A stretch of DNA of 64,000 bases from Bacilli bacterium. GTDB taxonomy: Bacteria > Bacillota_I > Bacilli_A > RF39 > UBA660. The stretch covers positions 1 to 64,000 of the forward strand of contig JAQUYH010000006.1 in assembly GCA_028691955.1 (NCBI GenBank). Direction: 5' to 3'. Of this stretch, positions 54,970 to 64,000 are shown piece after piece (position 1 is the first letter of the stretch; each line of letters begins with the position of its first letter). The position numbers were made by a program, and so were the translations under genes. The notes beneath the pieces were generated by a model. It was not told the origin of the DNA, did not search any database, and saw only the letters and a list, made by a program, of their open reading frames with translations.

Positions 54970-57383
54970 AAAAAGGATTTACAATAGTTGAATTATTAAT
55001 GGTTATTGTTTTAATAGGCTTACTTTCAACTCTGATAATACCTAATATAAACAAATTGATTAAAAATTCTGGGACAACCTTATCAGAAGCACAGATAAAG
55101 TCGGTAGAAGATGCGGCTGAAATGTATGCTGTTGACTATCAAGATACATTCGAAGAATTAGATGAATTTACTATTGAGTTAAAACTTTTAAAAGATTTAG
55201 CTTATGTCTCATATGACATAAAAGATATTTCAACAGGAAAATATTACTCGGATAATTCTTTAATTACTTTTAGGAAAGAAAATGGAATATTTAAAGCAAC
55301 CTTCTATCCTGAATATGATACGGAATATGAAAGTGATATAAAATATTCTAAACATATGGTTATTATTAAAGGGGATAATATTTATGCAAACAGTGAAGCC
55401 ATTGATCCTGATAATATTATTCTAATTGGAATTAATGGTGCAATATATGATTCTAATCAATATAATGTTGAAATAACAAGCGCATCATCAACAAATAATG
55501 ATGGTTATGAAACAGTTTCATATACAGTAACAATCATTGAAGATACAGTAACATATATTTATGAAATAGTAAGAGATGAATATGATGAAGCAAGTACAGT
55601 TGGGCCAACATTTACTATAAGTGATATTCAAAATATTAATAAATCAGAATTAACCATCAAAGTAAATATAATTTCAGAAGGTGATGGAATATCAGGCTCT
55701 GCTTATTCATTTGACAACGGAGTGACTTGGCAATCATCAAACTCTAAAGTAGTTACAACATCATTTAATAACACTATTAAAGTAAAAGACACAAATAATC
55801 ACGTTGCTAGTGAAAACCACAGCATTAGTAAGCTAACAATAAATGCTAATGGTGGTATTTGGAATGGTTTAGAAACAAGCAGTTATTATTGGATAAAACA
55901 GGATACTACAAAAAGTATAATAAATCCAATAAAACTAGGCTATACTTTTACAAACTGGAGTGTAACAACGGGAACTGGTACCATTACTGGTGGAATATTC
56001 ACAATGGGCAGCACCGATACAACAATAACCGCAAATTGGGCAGTTAATTCATATAAGCTTACTCTAGATTTAAATGGTGGCACAACATCAGGTGAAACAG
56101 AAATTGAAGTAGAGTATGGAGCAAGTATAGTTTTAACAGAACCTACAAAAGAAGATTATCTATTTAATGGCTGGATAATTATTTTTGGCGAACAAAGTGA
56201 AATAAATGTTAATACATTTACTATGGGGTGTGAGAATGCAGAGGTGCAGGCTACTTGGGAGTTAGACGATCATATATTAGTAGTAGATTCAAATGGCGGG
56301 GAATGGGTTGGAACCACACCACAAAATTTAAGTTATGGTCAAATAGTGACTATAAATAATCCAACAAAAATAGGCTACTCTTTTGTAAGATGGGATATAG
56401 TAGGAGAGGGAAGCAGTATAGATAACACATCATTTACGATGGGAACAAAAGGCACAACTTTAACTGCTGTATGGGATCCTAATCCTTATACTTTAACAGT
56501 TAATTCAAACGGAGGAACATGGAGTGGAACTACACCACAAACGATATTATATGGTTCAACTATTACAATTGAAGATCCTACAAGAACAAGTTATAGTTTT
56601 TTGGGGTGGACTATAAGTGGAAGTGGAAGTAGCATAAATGGCACAACATTCACAATGGGATATGCAAACACTACAATAACTGCAAATTGGGTTTTAACTG
56701 TACAAAGTTTTGCATATACAGGAGGAATTCAATCCTTTACAGTTGCTGCAACAGGAACATACAAATTAGAAGTATGGGGAGCACGAGGTGGTGGCTCTGG
56801 TGCACTTGGTGGTTACTCATATGGCTACAAATCTTTAACACAAGGAACTGCTCTTTATATTGTAGTAGGTGGAACTACATCAGGTGTCTCAGGAGGCTAT
56901 AATGGTGGCGGTTCAACACCAAGTGGAGCTTATGGTGGCGGAGGAGCAACACATATTGCAACTGCTACAGGTGTACTATCTTCTTTAACGTCTAATCGAA
57001 CTGCTGTAATTATAGTTGCTGGCGGAGGCGGCGGGATAAGCGCTTGCTGTGCTGGCGGAACAGGAGGAGGAACAAATGGTGGAAATAGTTCAGGGACTTC
57101 ATATTGGACTGCTAAGTATGCTAGTGGTGGAACACAAACTTCAGGAGGATACAATGTAGTTCTAGGCAGTGCTTATGGTTCATTTGGACAAGGGTCTGCA
57201 TCAACTGGTGCCAATGGCGGAGGCGGCGGAGGCGGCTGGTACGGAGGTGGCGGTGGTACCTGGGGAACAGAAAACTCCGGTGGCGGAGGTGGCTCTGGTT
57301 ACATTGGCGGAGTTACAAGTGGCTCAATGACAAATGGATCACGCAGTGGCAATGGCTATGCTACAATTACATTTATAGAGTAA
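54966..57383 (+). CDS. Prepilin-type surface protein with InlB-like repeats and glycine-rich domain
   Basis: 805 residues. It begins with a prepilin signature (KKGFTIVELLMVIVLIGLLS), then a pilin-like domain to about residue 220, a short Ig-like part, four InlB B-repeat/Listeria-Bacteroides-type repeats (about residues 285-575, each ending TITANW-like), and a C-terminal glycine-rich domain (578-805) resembling the ALK/LTK glycine-rich region. The start is TTG at 54966, overlapping the ATPase stop. It is probably a surface-exposed pilin-like adhesin. The codons in the glycine-rich region (GGN-rich) raise local GC well above the surroundings. Confidence 0.75.
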   Translation: MKKGFTIVELLMVIVLIGLLSTLIIPNINKLIKNSGTTLSEAQIKSVEDAAEMYAVDYQDTFEELDEFTIELKLLKDLAYVSYDIKDISTGKYYSDNSLITFRKENGIFKATFYPEYDTEYESDIKYSKHMVIIKGDNIYANSEAIDPDNIILIGINGAIYDSNQYNVEITSASSTNNDGYETVSYTVTIIEDTVTYIYEIVRDEYDEASTVGPTFTISDIQNINKSELTIKVNIISEGDGISGSAYSFDNGVTWQSSNSKVVTTSFNNTIKVKDTNNHVASENHSISKLTINANGGIWNGLETSSYYWIKQDTTKSIINPIKLGYTFTNWSVTTGTGTITGGIFTMGSTDTTITANWAVNSYKLTLDLNGGTTSGETEIEVEYGASIVLTEPTKEDYLFNGWIIIFGEQSEINVNTFTMGCENAEVQATWELDDHILVVDSNGGEWVGTTPQNLSYGQIVTINNPTKIGYSFVRWDIVGEGSSIDNTSFTMGTKGTTLTAVWDPNPYTLTVNSNGGTWSGTTPQTILYGSTITIEDPTRTSYSFLGWTISGSGSSINGTTFTMGYANTTITANWVLTVQSFAYTGGIQSFTVAATGTYKLEVWGARGGGSGALGGYSYGYKSLTQGTALYIVVGGTTSGVSGGYNGGGSTPSGAYGGGGATHIATATGVLSSLTSNRTAVIIVAGGGGGISACCAGGTGGGTNGGNSSGTSYWTAKYASGGTQTSGGYNVVLGSAYGSFGQGSASTGANGGGGGGGWYGGGGGTWGTENSGGGGGSGYIGGVTSGSMTNGSRSGNGYATITFIE

Positions 57384-57430
57384 AATTAATTATATTTATA
57401 TAGGATATTTAAAAAAAGCATATATTTTAA

Positions 57431-57459
57431 TTGACAAATATATGTTTTTTTAGTACAAT
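57431..57459 (+). promoter_or_regulatory. rplM promoter
   Basis: TTGACA (57431-57436) and TACAAT (57454-57459) with 17-base spacing: the best consensus promoter in the window. The start site is near 57466. Confidence 0.8.
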
Positions 57460-57465
57460 TCATAT

Positions 57466-57530
57466 TGGTACATTTTTTATATGTTTAGTTATTTGCTCTG
57501 GGAAAGCAGATTGTTGAACATAAGGAAGGA
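57466..57530 (+). promoter_or_regulatory. Candidate L13 ribosomal-protein leader
   Basis: The 70-base leader of rplM contains the small hairpin TCTG-GGAAAG-CAGA (about 57498-57511) before the AAGGAAGG site. Bacillota often carry an autoregulatory L13 leader at this place. I cannot confirm the consensus by eye. Confidence 0.35.
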
Positions 57531-57535
57531 AAAAT

Positions 57536-57967
57536 ATGAAAAATACATACATGCAAAAAAAAGAAGATGTTGTTCGTAATTGGGTAATATTAGATGCTAA
57601 AGATGTTAATTTGGGACGATTAGCAACAAAAGCAGCTCATATCCTAAGAGGAAAACATAAACCAACTTATACTCCACACATTGATTGTGGAGATGCTGTT
57701 ATAGTAATAAACGCATCAGAAGTTAATCTAACTGGTAATAAATTAAATAACAAAATTTATTATAATCACAGTGGATATACTGGCGGTTTAAGAGAAAGAA
57801 CAGCAAAAGAAATGAAAGCTAATTATCCAGTTGAAATGGTTGAAAGAGCAATCAAAGGAATGCTTCCAAATGGAAGACTAGGTCGTCAAATGTTTACTAA
57901 ATTATTTGTATATGCAGGTTCTGAGCATCCACATGCTGCGCAAAAACCTGAAAAGATGGAAATATAG
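57536..57967 (+). CDS. rplM: 50S ribosomal protein L13
   Basis: 143 residues. L13 signatures are [37 protein letters not shown] and [19 protein letters not shown]. It binds 23S rRNA early in large-subunit assembly. It forms the classical rplM-rpsI operon, with 9 bases before rpsI and an AGGAGG between. Confidence 0.96.
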   Translation: MKNTYMQKKEDVVRNWVILDAKDVNLGRLATKAAHILRGKHKPTYTPHIDCGDAVIVINASEVNLTGNKLNNKIYYNHSGYTGGLRERTAKEMKANYPVEMVERAIKGMLPNGRLGRQMFTKLFVYAGSEHPHAAQKPEKMEI

Positions 57968-57976
57968 GAGGTTTTA

Positions 57977-58393
57977 ATGGCAAAGAGTAGAGTGTTTATA
58001 GGAACTGGTAGAAGAAAAACTTCTATCGCACAAGTAAAAATGGTTCCAGGAAAAGGAAAAATAACAGTTAATGATGTTGACGTTAAAGCATTTTTCCCTT
58101 ATGAAACAAATATAATGGATTTAAAACAACCTTTAGTAGCAACAAATACAGAAGAAACATTTGATATCGAAGTAAAAGTAAATGGTGGCGGATTTAATGG
58201 TCAAACAGGAGCTATTAGATTAGGAATAACTAGAGCTCTTCTAGAATATGATCAAGATAATGCAGAAAAAGAAGGAAGCTTTAGAAAAATACTAAAAGCA
58301 GCTGGTTTTATAACTAGAGATTCTCGTAAAAAAGAAAGAAAGAAACCAGGTTTAAAAGCTGCAAGACGTGCTCCACAATTTTCAAAAAGATAA
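57977..58393 (+). CDS. rpsI: 30S ribosomal protein S9
   Basis: 138 residues. It starts [20 protein letters not shown] and ends in the conserved basic tail ([17 protein letters not shown]), which reaches the P-site tRNA. The terminal SKR is intact. Second gene of the operon; it ends just before a terminator. Confidence 0.96.
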   Translation: MAKSRVFIGTGRRKTSIAQVKMVPGKGKITVNDVDVKAFFPYETNIMDLKQPLVATNTEETFDIEVKVNGGGFNGQTGAIRLGITRALLEYDQDNAEKEGSFRKILKAAGFITRDSRKKERKKPGLKAARRAPQFSKR

Positions 58394-58397
58394 TATT

Positions 58398-58423
58398 AAA
58401 GACCTTATACGGTCTTTTTTTAT
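58398..58423 (+). terminator. rplM-rpsI terminator
   Basis: AAAGACC (58398-58404) pairs with GGTCTTT (58411-58417), then Ts. Confidence 0.8.
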
Positions 58424-58494
58424 TTACACTTCTTCATACATAAATATTTAATAAAATATATATTTAAGGTATAATATTAAAGGAGGACATATTT

Positions 58495-59403
58495 ATGAAT
58501 AAAGTAGTAATAATAGGCTGTGGTAACGTTGGAATGAGTTACGCATATGCTCTTTTAAACCAAAGAACTAGTGTTAGTGATTTAATATTAATTGATATAA
58601 ATAAAGACAAAATAGAAGGAGAGGTAATGGATTTAAATCATTGTTTAGCTTTCGCACCATCTAAAATAAATATCAAAGCTGGTGATTATGAAGATTGCAA
58701 AGATGCATCCATTATATGTATAGCAGCCGGAGCTAACCAAGCGCCTGGTGAGACAAGAATGGATTTAATAGAAAAAAACACTAAAATATTTAAAGTAATT
58801 ATTAAAGAAGTCATGAAAAATGGTTTCAATGGAATATTTTTGGTAGCTACTAATCCATTAGATGTAATGACATATATAACATGGAAAGAATCTGGTTTAC
58901 CAACTAATCAAGTAATAGGTTCAGGAACTAGTTTAGATACTGCAAGACTTAGATACTTAATTGGTGATAAACTAGAAATTAGCCCAAAAAATGTTCATGC
59001 TTATGTTATAGGTGAACATGGAGACTCAGAATTTATTCCTTGGAGTAACGTAAATGTAGGTTTGCAAAATATAAAAGAGTTTTTAACAGAAAAGGAACTT
59101 GAAGAAATTTACTTAGAAGTTAAAAATGCTGCTTACAAAATTATAAATAAAAAAGGCGCTACCTATTATGGTATAGGAATGTGCTTAGTAAGAATAACAA
59201 ATGCCATACTAGGAAATGAAAACAGCATAATAACAGTATCAGCATATGATAAAGAAAATAATATTTATGTTGGACTTCCAACTATAATAAATAAAAATGG
59301 AGTTAAAGAAAGCGTTTATGTCAACTTAAACAAAGAAGAAACAGAGAAATTACAAAATTCAATAAATATAATTAAAAATGCTATAGATAAGATTGGTGAT
59401 TAA
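58495..59403 (+). CDS. ldh: L-lactate dehydrogenase
   Basis: 302 residues. Rossmann-type NAD site IIGCGNVGMSYAYAL, Asp for the ribose in LIDINKDK, substrate loop GANQAPGETRMDL where Gln at the specificity position indicates lactate rather than malate, and the catalytic His in GEHGDSE (about residue 175). It reduces pyruvate to L-lactate and regenerates NAD+. AAAGGAGG precedes the ATG, with a -10-like TATAAT about 15 bases before. It overlaps no gene; the next gene begins within 2 bases of its stop. Confidence 0.95.
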   Translation: MNKVVIIGCGNVGMSYAYALLNQRTSVSDLILIDINKDKIEGEVMDLNHCLAFAPSKINIKAGDYEDCKDASIICIAAGANQAPGETRMDLIEKNTKIFKVIIKEVMKNGFNGIFLVATNPLDVMTYITWKESGLPTNQVIGSGTSLDTARLRYLIGDKLEISPKNVHAYVIGEHGDSEFIPWSNVNVGLQNIKEFLTEKELEEIYLEVKNAAYKIINKKGATYYGIGMCLVRITNAILGNENSIITVSAYDKENNIYVGLPTIINKNGVKESVYVNLNKEETEKLQNSINIIKNAIDKIGD

Positions 59404-59404
59404 A

Positions 59405-60265
59405 TTGCAATTAACAAAAAACTGGGAAGACTATGGAATAATAGATGCTGGCAATGGAGAAAAACTAGAACGCTGGGGAAAAGTAATTTTAAGAAGACCA
59501 GATCCTCAAGCTATGTGGATAACTGATAAAGAAGGATGGAATAAAATAGATGCTTTCTACCACCGCTCAGATAAAGGCGGTGGATATTGGGAATATAAAA
59601 ATAAAACACCAGAATTTTGGACAGTATCTTATAAAGATTTAAAATTTAAAGTAAGTCCTACCGGTTTCAAACATACTGGACTATTTCCCGAACAAGCATC
59701 AAATTGGGATTTCATAATAGATAAAATAAAAGACTCAAACAGAAAAATAAAAGTTTTAAACCTTTTTGCTTACACAGGAGGATCCACAATAGCATCTTTA
59801 TATGCAGGAGCTGACGTAGTTCATGTTGACGCTTCAAAGGGAATGATTGCTTGGGCTAAAGAGAATGTAAAACTATCTAAGTTAGAAGAAAAAAATGTTC
59901 GTTTCATAGTAGATGATTGCCTAAAATTTGTAGAAAGAGAAGCCAGAAGAGGTAATAAATACGATGCTATTATAATGGATCCACCCAGTTATGGAAGAGG
60001 ACCTAATGGCGAACTTTGGAAATTTGAAACAAATTTAGATATTTTAATACAAGCATGTTTAAATATTTTAACAGATAAACCTTTATTCTTTATAGTTAAT
60101 GCTTATACAACAGGAATATCAAATACCGTTTTGTATAACATCCTAAAAACGACAATGCAAAAAAGATATGGTGGAAAAGTTATATCAGATGAAATAGGTT
60201 TACCAATATCAAAAAACGATTTAGTATTACCTTGTGGAATACTAGGTAGGTGGGAAAGTGATTAA
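59405..60265 (+). CDS. SAM-dependent RNA methyltransferase (RlmI/RlmK-like)
   Basis: 286 residues. SAM site NLFAYTGGSTIASLYAGADV, DASKGMIAWAKEN (ribose), and catalytic DPPSYGRG; the N-terminal GNGEKLERWGKVILRRPDPQ is characteristic of this class I family, related to RlmI-type 23S rRNA cytosine methyltransferases. The full PUA domain is lacking. TTG 59405 follows GGTGAT at the ldh end, giving the likeliest start; an in-frame TTG at 59393 is inside ldh. The downstream pseudouridine synthase overlaps it. Confidence 0.8.
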   Translation: MQLTKNWEDYGIIDAGNGEKLERWGKVILRRPDPQAMWITDKEGWNKIDAFYHRSDKGGGYWEYKNKTPEFWTVSYKDLKFKVSPTGFKHTGLFPEQASNWDFIIDKIKDSNRKIKVLNLFAYTGGSTIASLYAGADVVHVDASKGMIAWAKENVKLSKLEEKNVRFIVDDCLKFVEREARRGNKYDAIIMDPPSYGRGPNGELWKFETNLDILIQACLNILTDKPLFFIVNAYTTGISNTVLYNILKTTMQKRYGGKVISDEIGLPISKNDLVLPCGILGRWESD

Positions 60266-60911
60266 TCCAATATATGAAGACAATCATATTATTGTTGTAG
60301 AAAAACCTATAAATGTTTTAGTTCAAGCAGACAAAACAAATGACCTTGATTTATTAACTATAATAAAGAATTATTTAAAAACTAAATATAATAAACCAGG
60401 TGATGCTTATCTAGGACTAGTTCATAGATTAGATAGACCAGTAGGTGGTATTATGGTTTTTGCAAAAACTAGTAAAGCAGCTTCTAGATTAAGTGAACAA
60501 ATAAGAAATAATGAATTAGATAAAATATATTACGCTATAGTTTGTGGAAAACTTGAAAAAAACAAAGGTATTTTAGAAGATAAATTAAAAAAAGACATAA
60601 AAACAAATATTGTAAGTATCTCAGAAGATGGAAAAATATCTAAACTAGAATATGAAGTTGTTGACTATAAAGAAGGTTATAGTTTAATTAAAATACACCT
60701 TATAACTGGAAGGTCACATCAAATTAGGGTTCAGTTTGCAAGTAGAAATCATCCACTATTTGGAGACGCTAAATATAATAAGAATCATAAAAATAAAGAA
60801 CAAATCGCTTTATTTGCAAAAGAAATATCTTTTTATCATCCAATAAAAAAAGAAAAATTAACTTTTTCTATTGATTTACCAACCCATTATCCGTGGAATA
60901 TATTTAAATGA
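60258..60911 (+). CDS. RluA-family pseudouridine synthase
   Basis: 217 residues. HRLDRPVGGIMVFAK holds the catalytic Asp (VGG replaces TSG), and LITGRSHQIRVQFA agrees with the family. It starts with GTG at 60258, overlapping the end of the methyltransferase gene by 8 bases. With the adjoining methyltransferase it forms a small RNA-modification operon. Sequence and motifs differ from the other synthase at 36017, so the targets probably differ. Confidence 0.85.
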   Translation: MINPIYEDNHIIVVEKPINVLVQADKTNDLDLLTIIKNYLKTKYNKPGDAYLGLVHRLDRPVGGIMVFAKTSKAASRLSEQIRNNELDKIYYAIVCGKLEKNKGILEDKLKKDIKTNIVSISEDGKISKLEYEVVDYKEGYSLIKIHLITGRSHQIRVQFASRNHPLFGDAKYNKNHKNKEQIALFAKEISFYHPIKKEKLTFSIDLPTHYPWNIFK

Positions 60912-60950
60912 AAAAGCTTAATACGAATGCTCAGTCGTATCAAGCTTTTT
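60911..60950. terminator. Bidirectional terminator
   Basis: 60911-60926 pairs with 60935-60950 over 16 positions with one mismatch; A and T tracts at the ends serve both strands. It ends the synthase operon and contains the 3' end of the minus-strand transglutaminase-like gene. Confidence 0.8.
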
Positions 60951-61799
60951 TAATTCATCATCAGTTACTAAAAAGAATGTGTGCAAAAGTAAATTTTCAC
61001 CAGTATTAGTAACAGGATCATCCCAAGTTAAGTCCAAATGAAGCCAAGTGTTATTTACATATACATAATTCCAAACATGTTTTGTGCTAGAAATTTTATA
61101 ATTATCAATTCCCAATTTGCTCAGTAAAATGGCCATTGCATCAGTATATCCACCACATATAGCAGATCCTTCAATCAAAGCACCGTTTGCTTTATAGGCA
61201 TTACTTTCAGCAACTAAACCGCTTTCAATTTCATCAGCCGCTTCTTCATCATATACCGTGTTGTTAATAATATAATCATGTAATACTTTTATCTTATCAG
61301 TTAAACTCATATTATTATTCACATTATTAGCAATAATTTCGTTTGCTTTTGTTTCCAGTGCAACAATATCTGCTTCTGAATATAATTTAATAATACTAAT
61401 TTGAACTTTCCCCATTGAGTTATATTCTAGTAAAATTTTCTTATAACTATTATAAGGATGCACATAATTATTTACTTTATTAAAATCACTACTACCTGAT
61501 AAACTAACAACATCATCTATGCAAGTTGGATAACTAGAAGTACAAAAAAATACAACTTTATCCCATCCTCCATTTAATGCGGTGTAAAAAATATTAACTA
61601 TATCTTCTCTATTTTCAGGGTAGTAATCATCAGTTTCTTCATATAATGAGGAATCCTTAGCATATATATTATCAGCTTCTCTTACTATCAAATTCTCATT
61701 TACAAAATTAATTAAAACATATTCTCTAATTTCGTCCTTGTATTCTAAGCCTAAATATAATATGGCAAGGACCAACAAAAAAGATAAGAGCTTTCTCAT
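60918..61799 (-). CDS. Secreted or anchored transglutaminase-like protein
   Basis: 293 residues, with an N-terminal membrane segment (LLSFLLVLAILYLGLEY). The C-terminal part has the transglutaminase/protease triad: Cys in SAICGGYTDAM, His in TKHVWNYVYV and Asp in LDLTWDDP. Many such bacterial proteins process cell-wall or surface proteins. The central region (NREDIVNIFYTALNGGWDKV) is unassigned and has CTSSYPTC. Likely extracytoplasmic; substrate unknown. Confidence 0.78.
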   Translation of the reverse strand: MRKLLSFLLVLAILYLGLEYKDEIREYVLINFVNENLIVREADNIYAKDSSLYEETDDYYPENREDIVNIFYTALNGGWDKVVFFCTSSYPTCIDDVVSLSGSSDFNKVNNYVHPYNSYKKILLEYNSMGKVQISIIKLYSEADIVALETKANEIIANNVNNNMSLTDKIKVLHDYIINNTVYDEEAADEIESGLVAESNAYKANGALIEGSAICGGYTDAMAILLSKLGIDNYKISSTKHVWNYVYVNNTWLHLDLTWDDPVTNTGENLLLHTFFLVTDDELKKLDTTEHSY

Positions 61800-61830
61800 A
61801 TGATCACCTTATTATATTATATAACAAAAT

Positions 61831-61857
61831 AAAAAAAAAAGAAGTAAAATTACTCCA
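61831..61857 (-). terminator. rpsT terminator (minus strand)
   Basis: On the minus strand a six-pair stem around 61841-61856 (with one G-U) is followed by about ten Ts (61831-61840). It overlaps the rpsT 3' end. Confidence 0.5.
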
Positions 61858-62113
61858 TTTCGTTAACTTTTTTTGATAAGCGAGATTTATTACGGGCTAC
61901 AAAGTTCTTTGCAGCAATTCCTTTTGCTCCAGCTTTATCAATTCTTTTGATAGCTACTTTTAATGCATCAGTAGCTTTATTTTTATCTTTATTTAAAACT
62001 GCTTTTTCAACATTTCTGATAGCTGTTTTCATGCTTGCTCCAAAATTATTATTAGCTTCTTTCTTTTTAGCAATTACTTTAACTGCTTTCTTAGCATTTT
62101 TCATATTTGGCAT
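61850..62113 (-). CDS. rpsT: 30S ribosomal protein S20
   Basis: 87 residues, very basic three-helix protein. Patterns MPNMKNAKKAVKVIAKKKEA and IDKAGAKGIAAKNFVARNKS are typical. S20 binds 16S rRNA early in assembly. A GGAGGTG site lies upstream on the minus strand. It is transcribed away from the next gene. Confidence 0.92.
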   Translation of the reverse strand: MPNMKNAKKAVKVIAKKKEANNNFGASMKTAIRNVEKAVLNKDKNKATDALKVAIKRIDKAGAKGIAAKNFVARNKSRLSKKVNEME

Positions 62114-62264
62114 AAATTCACCTCCAAGTCATTTCATCCATATAATTCTAACAAATTTTTATTGAAAAAGCAACAAAAAAGTTATATTAAATATTTAAAA
62201 AGGTTCGTTATTGATTTTAACTCTCTTTTAAGATATACTATTTATAGAATAAAAAGGTGATAAT

Positions 62265-63851
62265 ATGATACTAAAGAAGCCCTATGGATTACTAATTAAG
62301 CATTTTAAACTAATACACATTATCTTTGCTGTTTTTAGCATACTTACTTTTTCAAAAATAAGCTTGATATTAAGTTTTTTAAATGAATATATAGCAAATG
62401 ATGGCTTTATAGTAGAAGCATATAAGGTTGCCCCATTATTAAATTTTAGTTTAATTATAGGAATAATAGTTTTTATATTGCTCAATATTGTTATTATTAT
62501 ATTAATGCAAACAAAACAGAAAAAGATATTATTTTACATATCAAATATAATATTTTATGCATTAGTAATAATAATATTCTCATATACATTAACACTTTTC
62601 GGCACAATGCAGACGCGTATCGTCGATACGAGAATAGTAAGAGCCATAAAGGATTTCTATACAATATTTTATGCTGTAAATATAATAAGCATATTTATGT
62701 ATCTGATGAGAGGTTTAGGCTTTGATGTTAAAAAGTTTAACTTTAATAAAGACCTAGTTGATTTAGAAATTACAGAAGCTGACGAGGAAGAAGTAGAAGT
62801 TTCAGTTAATGTAGATGTTCAAAAGATAGGCAGAAAAAAAAGAAAAATAATTAGACATTTAAAATACTTCTATTATGAGCACCAATTCATATGTAACATA
62901 ATATCCATAGCGCTTTCATTAATAGCAGCCACTTTAATTGTATACTTTACTTTCTTCAATAGTAAACCAACATATAACCAGTATACTTCAATAGGAGTTG
63001 GTGCTTATAACTTTGAAATAGATAAAGTATATGTCACTAATACCGATATGGATGGAAATGTAATAGAGGAAGGTAAAACTTTTGCAGTAGTTAACATCAA
63101 AATAAAGAAAAGATCTACTAACAGTGTTCAACTGAATTTAGGCAGATTTGGTTTGGTCGTAAACGGAATAACTTATTATCACAATTATAATTATGGCAAA
63201 TATTTTATAGATATTGGTAACGCTTATCTCGATGAGAGCCTAAGTAGTGACTACCAAAACTATATATTGGTATATCCAATTAATACTAGTTCAATAAATA
63301 AACTACAATTTAATTATACTGATTCGACTAATGATATAATTGTTAAAATAAATTCGCTAGACTTTAACACACAAAATAGTCATACAATCGCACTAGGTGA
63401 AGAAATCAATTTTGATGATACTATTTTAGATGGATATAGATTTACTATTAACAAATACGAAGTAGGAAAAACAATTCAAATTAATTACAAATATTCCATA
63501 ACAGAAGATAATTATGTGAGTGCGGTTGAATATGTCACACCGACAATAGATAGTAATTATGACAAAGCGGTTTTAAGACTAGATTATAGTTTCACAAAAG
63601 TAGATAATAATAGTTATGCAGCCAATATTAATACATTTTTAACAAATTTTGGATATTTAAAATATACAGTTGATGGTAAAGAATATACTTCAAAGTTTAA
63701 TCTCGGAACATTAAAAGCTGTTAAAGTTAACCAACCTAATACAACATATTTAGAAGTAAAAGAAGAAGTTCTAAATGCTGAGACAATCACACTTTGCTTA
63801 AAACTTCGCAACAACGTTTATGAGATAATATTAAAGGGTGGTGCTCAATGA
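62265..63851 (+). CDS. Multi-pass membrane protein with extracytoplasmic beta domain
   Basis: 528 residues. Three or four hydrophobic helices lie in the first 150 residues, a charged linker (EITEADEEEVEVSVNV) follows, then another membrane helix near 215 (IISIALSLIAATLIVYFTFF) and an extracytoplasmic domain of about 300 residues, beta-rich, with a repeated YSITEDNYVSAVE and DKAVLRLDYSFT type of sequence. The latter recalls DUF4352-like lipoprotein domains, but I am not certain. Function unknown. The end overlaps the next gene by 4 bases (ATGA), so the two are co-transcribed. Confidence 0.6.
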   Translation: MILKKPYGLLIKHFKLIHIIFAVFSILTFSKISLILSFLNEYIANDGFIVEAYKVAPLLNFSLIIGIIVFILLNIVIIILMQTKQKKILFYISNIIFYALVIIIFSYTLTLFGTMQTRIVDTRIVRAIKDFYTIFYAVNIISIFMYLMRGLGFDVKKFNFNKDLVDLEITEADEEEVEVSVNVDVQKIGRKKRKIIRHLKYFYYEHQFICNIISIALSLIAATLIVYFTFFNSKPTYNQYTSIGVGAYNFEIDKVYVTNTDMDGNVIEEGKTFAVVNIKIKKRSTNSVQLNLGRFGLVVNGITYYHNYNYGKYFIDIGNAYLDESLSSDYQNYILVYPINTSSINKLQFNYTDSTNDIIVKINSLDFNTQNSHTIALGEEINFDDTILDGYRFTINKYEVGKTIQINYKYSITEDNYVSAVEYVTPTIDSNYDKAVLRLDYSFTKVDNNSYAANINTFLTNFGYLKYTVDGKEYTSKFNLGTLKAVKVNQPNTTYLEVKEEVLNAETITLCLKLRNNVYEIILKGGAQ

Positions 63852-64000
63852 AAAAATTATTAATCTTTTTTCTAATATTGATAATTCCAATGACAGTACA
63901 CGCTTCGCCTTACTGCGATTATAATGAGTACAATGAGATATTAAAAAAAGCTGGAAACGTCAATATAATGGTAGATTACAAAGAACTAGAAGATAGTGCC
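63848..64000 (+). CDS. Secreted protein (3' end outside window)
   Basis: The first 51 codons only: a signal peptide (MKKLLIFFLILIIPMTVHA) followed by SPYCDYNEYNEILKKAGNVN. It begins inside the end of the previous gene (ATGA overlap) and is cut by the window edge. Family cannot be judged. Confidence 0.6.
   Translation, partial: MKKLLIFFLILIIPMTVHASPYCDYNEYNEILKKAGNVNIMVDYKELEDSA

Overview
The window is a low-GC, gene-dense chromosomal segment of a fermentative anaerobe, probably an uncultured Bacilli-type Bacillota (RF39/Mollicutes-related gut lineage; the lineage is inference). Support comes from RpoE (RNA polymerase delta), MraZ, SecA with a zinc tail, prepilin-type N-termini, strong AGGAGG ribosome sites, T-tailed terminators after most transcription units, L-lactate and glycerol dehydrogenases, and a trimeric [FeFe]-hydrogenase. 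TGA is a stop here (for example at 18942, 33444 and 37485) and Trp is TGG, so the code is standard. I see no tRNA, rRNA or CRISPR array.

Layout. 0-8.1 kb is an accessory/defence island: the end of a Fic gene, a lipoprotein, a Hachiman-type pair (hamA-hamB) behind a leader with a terminator-like hairpin, a tyrosine integrase broken by a frameshift and a nonsense codon, an adenine methyltransferase overlapping a GIY-YIG nuclease (restriction-modification-like), and the 3' stub of an acetyltransferase gene. 8.2-14.5 kb carries gldA, a DEAD-box helicase, a GNAT, then small accessory genes, three of which (lipoprotein, MazG-like pyrophosphohydrolase, MATE-like membrane protein) have in-frame stops but otherwise intact frames. 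14.6-18.5 kb is hydC-hydB-hydA. 18.5-22.8 kb holds small enzymes and a DbpA-type RNA helicase.

23.0-29.6 kb holds mraZ followed by a complete F1Fo ATP synthase operon in which the delta and alpha subunits form one polypeptide. 29.7-44.7 kb has a serine hydrolase, MBL hydrolase, cadherin-like and patatin proteins, prs, a pseudouridine synthase, cdsA-rseP, an ABC exporter, ftsK, a prepilin-like protein, and a YwiB-like/rpoE pair. 44.8-57.4 kb has corA, secA, an unusual protein combining an FtsK gamma domain, a degenerate FtsK motor and a degenerate Mrr nuclease domain, a thioredoxin-like protein, a Ca2+-type P-ATPase, and a large prepilin-type surface protein with InlB-like repeats and a glycine-rich domain. 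57.4-64 kb has rplM-rpsI, ldh, RNA-modification enzymes, a secreted transglutaminase-like protein, rpsT and membrane proteins.

The genes suggest fermentation to lactate and H2 (NADH and ferredoxin reoxidised by HydABC), an ATP synthase/ATPase of unusual architecture, and an eroding defence island. The strongest candidates for new biology are the FtsK-gamma/Mrr-like protein with its palindromic upstream site and the delta-alpha ATP synthase fusion.
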